From: RGEC01 sp964475595
GTDB lineage: Bacteria; Bacteroidota; Bacteroidia; NS11-12g; UBA955
DNA length: 64,000 nucleotides
Reading direction: 5' to 3'
NCBI GenBank assembly: GCA_964475595.1
Contig: CAYYXG010000014.1
Coordinates: forward strand, 8,852 to 72,851
Under the pieces are notes generated by a model. That model was given only the letters and a program-made list of their open reading frames with translations. It ran no database searches and was not told the origin of the DNA. Each line of letters opens with the position of its first letter. Within the stretch, counting starts at the first letter, position 1. The translations under genes and the position numbers were made by a program. Below, piece by piece: positions 57,131 to 64,000 of the stretch.

Positions 57131-58403
57131 TCACAAATATGTTGATGAAGAATAACAGAATTCCCAGCCCAATAAAGAACAGACCGCGTGCAAGGTATCC
57201 CTGATTGACATCGCTGAAGCGGTAAATGAGTAGTAAAAATAACCATAGTAGCCCATAATTTAGCCACAGCAGGGATTGTCTTTTCACCCCTTTTTGCAAA
57301 TAATAAATGCCCAGAACCAGCATCATCAGGTTGGTGAGTATCATGCCTGCTAGTGGAGCGAATTTGCCCAACACAAAAAGTGCCACTGTGTAAATGATAA
57401 CGGCAGCCACATCAGGTTTGATATCTGACAAAGCATCCATGAATTTTTTGCGTGCGATCATCAATATGCCGGCAGCGATAGAAGCCAATCCAATCCACAG
57501 GAGTTTATCGCCCACAAAGTTTGATTTTTGAAATAGTTCTTCGTGTATAATATGATCCCAGAAGAAGCGATAACTGAACATACTGAAGATGACAAATAGG
57601 CCCATTCGGCCCCAAAATCGCAAGCCATTAAAGTCGAATCGCTCCTGATAAAATCTCAGCCATTCTCCAAGTATTATCAATAAAAAAACAAAACCTGTAT
57701 AAACCAAAAATAGCAACTCGATGTTTTTGGCATGATAGCCCAGGGTACCCATTCCCCAGGCAAACAAGGGTGGTAAAAACCAGCTGTATACCCTTAAAAA
57801 AATCATGGCGTTTCCCTTTTGGTACAGGTTTTTAGCAGATACCGCAATACAGCCCAACATCCATAGTATATGCATGGGATGTACATCGGGACTGCTGTTA
57901 AATCCGGATGTGGTTACAAACCAGGTTGCCAGAATGGTATATAGCAATAGCGAGAAGCGGCCTGAAAGTATAATTTGCGTGGGCGTAAAGACCAGCAGCC
58001 ATGAAAACAAAAAGGATTCCATGGAGCCGGAAACATGATAAACCTGCGAAATCAGGGAGATGGAAGCACCCAGACCTATCATTTGTGCCAGCGAAGCCAG
58101 TTCCATCCAAATGAGACTGTGGTTCCTTTTAAGCGCCGCAAACAACATCAAGGCGGTACCTGCTAAGGCAGGCACAAGCGACAATGTGAGCCGCACGAAA
58201 TGGGGCAGATTATCCCAGTTGTGGGCGATGATTAGCAGCAACCCCAATCCCACCAAAATTCCGGAAAGTAAAGATATCCAGAAAATCAGGCCCGGCATTT
58301 TACCTTGCCTCGCATCCATCCAAGCCAGAATTTGCTTTTCCTGCGCTTGTGTAATGATGCCCTCATTAACCCATTCGGGCAGGTGTTTTCGGGTGCTATT
58401 CAT
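57093..58403 (-). CDS. DUF2157 membrane protein
   Basis: This 436-residue protein has a soluble N-terminal part (WVNEGIITQAQEKQILAWMD) of the DUF2157 type, then about ten to twelve hydrophobic segments (for example LIFWISLLSGILVGLGLLLI and GLFVIFSMFSYRFFW). It is partnered with the GDYXXLXY protein in the same transcript. No transporter or enzyme motif is visible and the family function is not established. Confidence 0.92.
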   Translation of the reverse strand: MNSTRKHLPEWVNEGIITQAQEKQILAWMDARQGKMPGLIFWISLLSGILVGLGLLLIIAHNWDNLPHFVRLTLSLVPALAGTALMLFAALKRNHSLIWMELASLAQMIGLGASISLISQVYHVSGSMESFLFSWLLVFTPTQIILSGRFSLLLYTILATWFVTTSGFNSSPDVHPMHILWMLGCIAVSAKNLYQKGNAMIFLRVYSWFLPPLFAWGMGTLGYHAKNIELLFLVYTGFVFLLIILGEWLRFYQERFDFNGLRFWGRMGLFVIFSMFSYRFFWDHIIHEELFQKSNFVGDKLLWIGLASIAAGILMIARKKFMDALSDIKPDVAAVIIYTVALFVLGKFAPLAGMILTNLMMLVLGIYYLQKGVKRQSLLWLNYGLLWLFLLLIYRFSDVNQGYLARGLFFIGLGILLFFINIFVIGKKGKEQKDVG

Positions 58404-58449
58404 TCAAGCGTAAAGAACGAATATAGCAAAAAAAAGTGATATTTCCAAA

Positions 58450-59349
58450 TTAATTCACCACGATCACACGTCGGCTGACCGCACTCACGCAGAAAAATCC
58501 TGCAAGCCCTCGTTTTTTAGCAGGGTTGAAGGGAAACATATTGGTTCCTATGTTGCTTGGAGGTGTGGCGAACAGGCCGCCATTCTGGTTTTCATTTCGA
58601 ATGAGGTTAAGCCAGTAATAGGTTTCCGGGGAAAGACTATGAATTTCTACCCTTACTTTGTCTCCCGCCCGGTAAGGTTTAGAAAAATCATTTATGGCCC
58701 CATAGCGAATAGGCCATATAAAAAGGCCCCCATCCTGAGCAGAGTTGGGGCTTCCTGCCTGGTCATACGCCAGGTTCATATCAAAAATGCCATTTCTGAA
58801 CGTGTCATTATACCAGGTTTTAATCCAGTATACATTGCCCGTGCCCGGCAAATCATTGGCAGCCAGTTCTACATATTTTCCGGGCGTAAATCCGGGATTA
58901 TCGCCGGTTTCGTTCACAATAAACAAACTATCAATTTTTGCTGTGGGATTCAAGGTTGAAAAGCCAATCAGGGTATCCATTCCTTCAATGACCACCAACG
59001 CATAGGTCTTTCCTACGGTAAGGGTATCGCCCAAGGCAGGGTTGGGATTCCATACATAGTTGCCATTTCCGCTATCGGCAAACAGAAACAAACGGGTGTT
59101 TGAGGTGTCTATCAGCACGACTGTGGCTCCGCTGACGGGCGGTTCCGAGCCCGGAGCGTTGAAATACGGAATACTTTGGGTGAGACGGATGCGCTGGGGT
59201 TCATGCAGGTCATTGACGAACGCATCTATTACCAGTTTGGGTTCGCCTGAATCTACGCGTACATCGATGGGATCTTCGCAAGACGCAAATACGATCAAAA
59301 ATAAAGTAGTTAAAAAAAACAGTGGCAATTTTCTCATGTTCAATTCCAT
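58450..59349 (-). CDS. DUF4249 lipoprotein (partner of the TonB receptor)
   Basis: This 299-residue lipoprotein has signal peptide and lipobox (LPLFFLTTLFLIVFASCEDP), then Ig-like beta-rich segments typical of DUF4249 (KLVIDAFVNDLHEPQRIRLT, PPVSGATVVLIDTSN). DUF4249 proteins are usually encoded directly after a SusC/TonB-type receptor, as here, where the ATG overlaps the receptor stop. It probably sits on the cell surface and helps the receptor take up an unknown ligand. Confidence 0.92.
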   Translation of the reverse strand: MELNMRKLPLFFLTTLFLIVFASCEDPIDVRVDSGEPKLVIDAFVNDLHEPQRIRLTQSIPYFNAPGSEPPVSGATVVLIDTSNTRLFLFADSGNGNYVWNPNPALGDTLTVGKTYALVVIEGMDTLIGFSTLNPTAKIDSLFIVNETGDNPGFTPGKYVELAANDLPGTGNVYWIKTWYNDTFRNGIFDMNLAYDQAGSPNSAQDGGLFIWPIRYGAINDFSKPYRAGDKVRVEIHSLSPETYYWLNLIRNENQNGGLFATPPSNIGTNMFPFNPAKKRGLAGFFCVSAVSRRVIVVN

Positions 59350-61846
59350 TTAAAATTATAAGAAACGGCCGGTACAAAACTGCCAATCACACTATATCGT
59401 ATGGCCTGATTGATATTTTGTGCCTGATAATTGGTTGCAAAATAGATAGAGAAAGGATTTCTTCGGTTGTAGGCGTTGTATACGCTAAACACCCAGCTTT
59501 TCTCCCATTTCTTAGTTTTCCGTTTGGTGTAGGTAGCACTCAGATCCAGACGGTGGTAATCCGGGTTGCGAACATTATTGCGGGCATTGGAACCAATATC
59601 GGGTACAATGTAGCCCTGAATGTTGTATTGGTTGGAATAAAAGGTAGTAGGGGTTCCTGAACTAAACACAAAGTTTGCGGAGGCATCCCATTTATCTGAA
59701 ATTTTATATTGCAAAACCACATACAGGTTGTGCAGGCGATCAAAACGCACCGGAAACCATTCATTGTTATTGATACCATTCACCTGTCTTTCACTGCGGC
59801 TTAGGGTGTAAGAAATCCAGCCGGTGAGGTTTCCGGATGATTTGCGCACATAAAACTCAGCTCCATAGGCCCTTCCGATGCCATTCAGCAATTCGCCTTC
59901 CAACAGTTCGTTCAGCAGCAAATCGGCTCCATCCACATAATCCACCTGATTTTGAAGACTTTTATAGTAGGTTTCAAAAGAGGCCTCAAAATCATTTCCT
60001 GAGGGCCCAAAATTTCGAAAATAGCCAATGGTATATTGGTCGGCTTTTTCAGGTTTGATGTTATTGGTGGTGGGTTGCCATACATCAAATGGAACGCTGG
60101 CGGAGGTATTGCTGATCAGGTGCAGGTTTTGGACCATGCGGTTATAACCACCTTTGATACTGGACGAGTTGTTTAGCTGGTATTTAAAGCCAAATCGGGG
60201 TTCAGGATTGATGTAGGATGCTATGGTCTCACCGGAGGCAAAATCGCGGGTATTGTCCAAAATTTTTCTGCCGTTAGGTCCTGAGACATCTCGGAAATAA
60301 TAGGCCTTTCCTTTGCCCAGGTATTGCCAGCTGCTAACCCGAAGTCCCACGCGGTAGCTGAACTTACCGGTTGAGTTGTATTCATCACCCAGGTAAACGG
60401 CGTTTTCCAATGCGTATTTATCGGGCAAACTAAAATTAAAATTACCGTTGTTGCTGCTGGCCACTGCGGAACCCGGTTTGAATTCATAAATGGTTGATTG
60501 TGATCCAAAGGTAAGCTGGTGTTTGGGTGTGATATAATAATTAAAATCCACCTTAGCGCTGTTGTTGATGATAAAGCTTTTCCAGTTGAAGGTTAAATCG
60601 CGGTTTTTAAATTCAATGTTGTAGCGGTAACGGCTGTAATAATAGGTAAAATTAGAAAACAGCTTTTTATTGAAAACGTGGTTCCATCTGGCGGTTACGG
60701 TGCTATTGCCCCATTTAACGCCAAATGCATTGGGCGCACTGAATGCATCATCGCCGAAATAGCTGCTTATGTAGTAGTGGTCACGGCCCCGGCTGTAATT
60801 AACCTTGGCGGTTAAATCGTAAAAATAAAACTGACTTCCTGAAAGTTCTTTGTTTAAAAAAGGTTTGGCCAGCGCATCAATGTAGCTTCTTCTTCCTGCC
60901 AACATAAAACTGGCTTTGTTTTTCGCAATAGGACCTTCCAAAGTAAGCCGGCTGAATATGGTTCCTACACCGCCATTGGCCTGAAACTGCTTTTTATTAC
61001 CCTCCTTCATGCGCACATCCAGTGTGCTGCTCAGCCGACCGCCATACTGGGCAGGAATGCCACCTTTAACGAGCTGAACATCTTTAACACCATCCGGGTT
61101 GAAAATGCTGAAGAAACCAAACAGGTGGGCAGAGTTAAAAACCGGGGCTTCATCCATCAACACGAGGTTCTGATCTATACCTCCACCCCTAACGTTGAAT
61201 CCGGTTGCTCCTTCACCCACGGTCGAAACCCCGGGCAATAGCTGAACGGCCTTAATCACATCGGCCTCACCCAAAAACGCCGGAATTTTTTTTATGGTCT
61301 GGCTGTTTATGTTCTGTGTGCTGATGTCAATTTTTCTTACATTGTCATTGCGGTTGGCACGGATATTCACTTCTCCCATACCGGTGGATTGCTTTAACAA
61401 GCTAATGTTGAGTACGGTATGAGTGTCAAGCTTGATGGAAATTTCCGATCCCTCATACCCGGGCGCCTTGGTCAATAGTGAGTATTCTCCATTTTCCAGG
61501 GTGATGCTAAAAAATCCGTAGTTATTGGTAGTTACGGACAGATTGTTTTTTTGAAGTGAAATTACTGCGCCTGTAATGCTCTCCGCAGATGCGCTATCTC
61601 TGATGTAACCGCTCAGGGTGAATTTTTGTTGAGCTTGTAAATTTTCAAAACCCATAAGAACGACCAACCNNNNNNNNNNNNNNNNNNNNNNNNNNNNNNN
61701 NNNNNNNNNNNNNNNNNNNNNNNNNNNNNNNNNNNNNNNNNNNNNNNNNNNNNNNNNNNNNNNNNNNNNAGGGTGAATTTTTGTTGAGCTTGTAAATTTT
61801 CAAAACCCATAAGAACGACCAACCCCCAGATCCAGTATTTTAGCAT
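59340..61846 (-). CDS. TonB-dependent receptor with carboxypeptidase-like N-terminal domain (split by an assembly gap)
   Basis: The protein starts at the ATG at 61846 (LKYWIWGLVVLMGFENLQAQ signal peptide) but passes through 100 Ns. The residues on both sides of the gap repeat the same 18 or so amino acids, because 55 bases are duplicated at the two gap borders. Removing one copy gives one frame of about 787 residues. Domains: carboxypeptidase-regulatory-like (FTLSGYIRDSASAESITGAV), plug (NINSQTIKKIPAFLGEADVI) and beta-barrel (ending FVPAVSYNFKWN). TonB-dependent import of an unknown substrate is expected, with DUF4249 as partner. Confidence 0.93.
61615..61824. other. Scaffold gap of 100 N with identical 55-bp flanks
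   Basis: 61670-61769 are N. The 55 bases 61615-61669 are repeated exactly at 61770-61824. Two contig ends that overlap by 55 bases were joined by a fixed-length gap, so no real sequence is missing. Confidence 0.97.
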
Positions 61847-61927
61847 GCGGTACAAAGTTACACAGTAACAAGCAGCGGCTTATAAATGTTTGCTTAAAAC
61901 AGACCAAATCCCGCTGATTTACGACAT

Positions 61928-61960
61928 AAAAAAAGCCGCTGCACAGGCAGCGGCTTTTTA
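61928..61960. terminator. Bidirectional terminator after the secreted esterase-like gene
   Basis: Stem AAAAAGCCGCTGC/GCAGCGGCTTTTT with loop ACAG (61930-61959) has T-runs on both strands. It lies 24 bases beyond the stop of the leftward gene at 61983, and upstream of the TonB receptor start. Confidence 0.92.
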
Positions 61961-61982
61961 AAATAGGATTTATGGTTTTGAA

Positions 61983-63503
61983 TTATTCAATTACGAGTTT
62001 CTGCATACCTACACCATCATTGAACTGAAGGCGGAGCATGTAGATACCGGCTGAAGCGCTCAGGTTAACCACGTTGTGCACTGGGCTCAGGTTCATTTTC
62101 TGAACGCTGCGACCGTTGAGGTCAACCAATTCAGCGCTAACCAGGCTGCGGTTGGTCCAGTTGTTATGGATGATTACCTGATTTTTAGCAGGATTAGGAG
62201 CAACGGTCACATTGCTGGCCAGGTCGTTTTTGCGCAGGCCTACAGCAGTCTCAAGTCCCATGCTCACGGCCAGGCGGGGAGCTACATAACCCATGATACT
62301 GTCTACGTAAAGCATGGCACGTGTTTTACCGAAAATTTTGTGCAGGGGGTTTGAAGCGTTGCCATTCGCGATAACGGTGGCAGCATTGGGAATACCTAAT
62401 GCTTTAATGGCTGCAGTATCCCACCATTCGTAAGGTCCTGAACCATTGGCAGCTCCGGCAATTGGGAACAAACCGTCCAAACCATCGTTGATTTTGTTGG
62501 CCTGCATGGTGTATACGTCGTATACTTTGCCTTTGTAGGAAGCATTGTTGCCATATTTGTTGGTGCGGCTCATTACGTCATAGCTTCCGGACACATCAAT
62601 TACGTTTAACGGGGGGTTGGTGCCGGGTACACTTACGATACCCAGTTTGTATGGAGCAAAAGGATCCTGAACACCATGCACGCTGATGATAGGAAGACTG
62701 CCTTTTTCCAACCAGCTGCTATCACCCAATGCACCGCCAATGTTGAAGGCAATGGCTACATCAGAGGTATATCCTTTGTGGTTTTCAATTACTGCAGCAC
62801 CCACTGTTCCGGGGATTCTGAAACCCAGACGGTCACCCATCAGGGCGCTATCCTCTACCATCCAGCGTTTTTTATCCAGGTTGTAGAATTTCTCTAGGCG
62901 GATTTCATCCTGACGGTCCAGGGTGGCGTAGGCCAAAGTCACATACCCGCCGGTGCCTTGTCCACCAACAGCAATTTTGGTTGAATCAATAGCGTAATTA
63001 TTGGTGGTATTTGCGTCTTTTTTGAAGTAGCGAACACATGCTGCAAGATCCTGAACACCGCGGTAAGCAGCGTTGATGATGGTCTCACGACGAACATTTT
63101 CATCGGGGCTGCTAGGGTTCCAGCCCAGGCGATAGCTCATGGATGCTACCACGTAACCCCGCTGAGCGAGTTTTCTGCAGAAAGCGACAGTGGCACTGTC
63201 ATCACGGGCTCCTGTGGTACCGTTGTTTACATAGCGAGGTAGAAAGTTACCGGTGTGTAGGAAAATGACCAGCGGCTTTTTGGCGTCGGTGTTAGCTGTG
63301 GAGCTGTACACATCCATGGTGAGGGCCTCTGGCGCGGGGCTACCACCCGAAAGTACCGGTAAAATTGATACATGGGTTGCGTAGTTTACGTTCTTGGTAA
63401 CCTTAACAGTGCTGTCTTGATAGATAGGATCCACATACTTAATCTGCGCAAATGAAGCTGCAGCCAAAAGCATGGCGGATGCGGAAAGTAATAGTTTTTT
63501 CAT
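61983..63503 (-). CDS. Secreted alpha/beta-hydrolase-fold protein with T9SS sorting domain, atypical nucleophile site
   Basis: This 506-residue protein has a signal peptide (KKLLLSASAMLLAAASFAQ), an esterase-like alpha/beta-hydrolase domain (PLVIFLHTGNFLPRY, RGYVVASMSYRLGWNPSSPD) and a C-terminal T9SS domain (VAPNPAKNQVIIHNN, LVDLNGRSVQKM, AGIYMLRLQF). The nucleophile elbow reads VGGQGTGGYV, where active carboxylesterases have G-x-S-x-G, so Gly replaces Ser. It may be inactive or use another residue. A TACATTCG near-match to the -7 box lies upstream. Confidence 0.88.
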   Translation of the reverse strand: MKKLLLSASAMLLAAASFAQIKYVDPIYQDSTVKVTKNVNYATHVSILPVLSGGSPAPEALTMDVYSSTANTDAKKPLVIFLHTGNFLPRYVNNGTTGARDDSATVAFCRKLAQRGYVVASMSYRLGWNPSSPDENVRRETIINAAYRGVQDLAACVRYFKKDANTTNNYAIDSTKIAVGGQGTGGYVTLAYATLDRQDEIRLEKFYNLDKKRWMVEDSALMGDRLGFRIPGTVGAAVIENHKGYTSDVAIAFNIGGALGDSSWLEKGSLPIISVHGVQDPFAPYKLGIVSVPGTNPPLNVIDVSGSYDVMSRTNKYGNNASYKGKVYDVYTMQANKINDGLDGLFPIAGAANGSGPYEWWDTAAIKALGIPNAATVIANGNASNPLHKIFGKTRAMLYVDSIMGYVAPRLAVSMGLETAVGLRKNDLASNVTVAPNPAKNQVIIHNNWTNRSLVSAELVDLNGRSVQKMNLSPVHNVVNLSASAGIYMLRLQFNDGVGMQKLVIE

Positions 63504-63562
63504 GTATTTGAAAGGTTTAGTTAGTTGCGAATGTAGTTGTTTTTTTTAAATTAATGAAAATT

Positions 63563-64000
63563 TTACGGTTCAAAGGTCAGACTGATGTAGGCCATTCTGC
63601 CGATTCTGGGGCCACCATACACCTGAAATACCATGTTGTTGGTGAGGTTGGAAGCGCCAATTTTAAGGGTGGATTTCCATTTGGGAATTGCTTTGTTGAT
63701 TTGTGCGTCCAGCATCCAATAGGAGGGGACATCGCCGGTAAACTGGGGTGATCCCTCAAATCGGTACCCTTCCACAAACTTAAAATTGATGTTGAATCCC
63801 ACGTTATTTACTGCAATATCCTTGCCTAAAAATGTGAACGACTTTTTCATATCCGAAGCACCAAATGTTACATTGAACTTGTGGCGGGGTGTATTAAACG
63901 CGGGTATCAAGGCATCGGTACTGCCACGTCTGTCCAATACATTCCAGCTCCAGTTACCGCCCACCATAAAGCATTTGGCAAAGAAGTAATTGGCGCCGGC
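63563..64000 (-). CDS. C-terminal end of a TonB-dependent receptor (cut by the window edge)
   Basis: The visible frame is open to base 64000 and ends at 63563 with a typical outer-membrane barrel C-terminus (IGRMAYISLTFEP). Beta strands such as KFNVTFGASDMKK, TLKIGASNLTNNMVFQVYGG and the DAQINKAIPKWK motif before the final strands match TonB-dependent receptors. About 145 residues are visible. Its start and plug domain are outside. It is transcribed leftward, like the hydrolase-fold gene after it (60-base gap), so the secreted protein may belong to the same uptake locus. Confidence 0.85.
   Translation of the reverse strand, partial: AGANYFFAKCFMVGGNWSWNVLDRRGSTDALIPAFNTPRHKFNVTFGASDMKKSFTFLGKDIAVNNVGFNINFKFVEGYRFEGSPQFTGDVPSYWMLDAQINKAIPKWKSTLKIGASNLTNNMVFQVYGGPRIGRMAYISLTFEP

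Noticed and set aside
61670..61769. Truncation of the TonB receptor by an insertion
   Set aside because: The Ns are an assembly gap with duplicated 55-bp borders, not an inserted element.

Overview
The window looks like a piece of a Bacteroidota chromosome, most likely a Chitinophagales-type environmental bacterium. Evidence: a tmRNA whose tag reads GENNYALAA, a gliding-motility lipoprotein GldH, proteins with type IX secretion (T9SS) C-terminal sorting domains, an S46 dipeptidyl-peptidase, a TonB receptor/DUF4249 pair, and several promoters with the Bacteroidota TAnnTTTG -7 box. One 100-N scaffold gap shows it is a draft assembly. The genus cannot be fixed from the sequence alone.

Bases 1-27190 are accessory DNA, AT-rich next to the rest, and end at a tyrosine integrase beside the 3' end of the tmRNA gene, a classic integration site. 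Reading leftward from 12.1 kb is a tightly packed operon: a SrfB-like actin/Hsp70-fold ATPase, a SrfC-like P-loop GTPase, a membrane-anchored subtilisin, a four-helix membrane protein, a second P-loop GTPase-like protein and a gene cut by the left edge. Next come an ADP-ribosylglycohydrolase, an HpaII-type restriction-modification set (endonuclease, C5-methylase, Vsr nickase) divergent from a GHKL-ATPase operon, and a zinc-ribbon/nuclease fusion with an unknown partner. A truncated second copy of the 5' end of the glycohydrolase gene closes this 9.4 kb block, so it is bracketed by 257-bp direct repeats. A 1.3 kb gene-free stretch and the integrase module follow. The whole reads as a composite defence island.

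Bases 27190-31500 hold the tmRNA, mnmH, a short-chain dehydrogenase, a lipoprotein, a T9SS protein and an AT-rich uracil-DNA-glycosylase-like gene that looks transferred. Bases 31590-39885 are the most striking chromosomal locus: twelve tandem paralogues of a small secreted protein, almost all touching or overlapping, together with two large related repeat proteins, one after the first paralogue and one at the end. The paralogues share a rigid framework and differ chiefly in one short loop, so the array looks like a diversified set of secreted binding proteins.

Bases 40100-64000 are mostly ordinary Bacteroidota housekeeping and envelope genes: an S46 peptidase, a methyltransferase, a DUF4143 ATPase, YifB/ComM, GldH, LpxK, an OmpA protein with calcium-binding-type repeats, 3-hydroxyacyl-CoA dehydrogenase, an EnvC-like murein hydrolase activator, DUF4292 and TPR lipoproteins, a sugar-nucleotidyltransferase, GDYXXLXY/DUF2157 membrane proteins, DUF4249 with its TonB receptor (interrupted by the assembly gap), a secreted esterase-like T9SS protein and the end of another TonB receptor.
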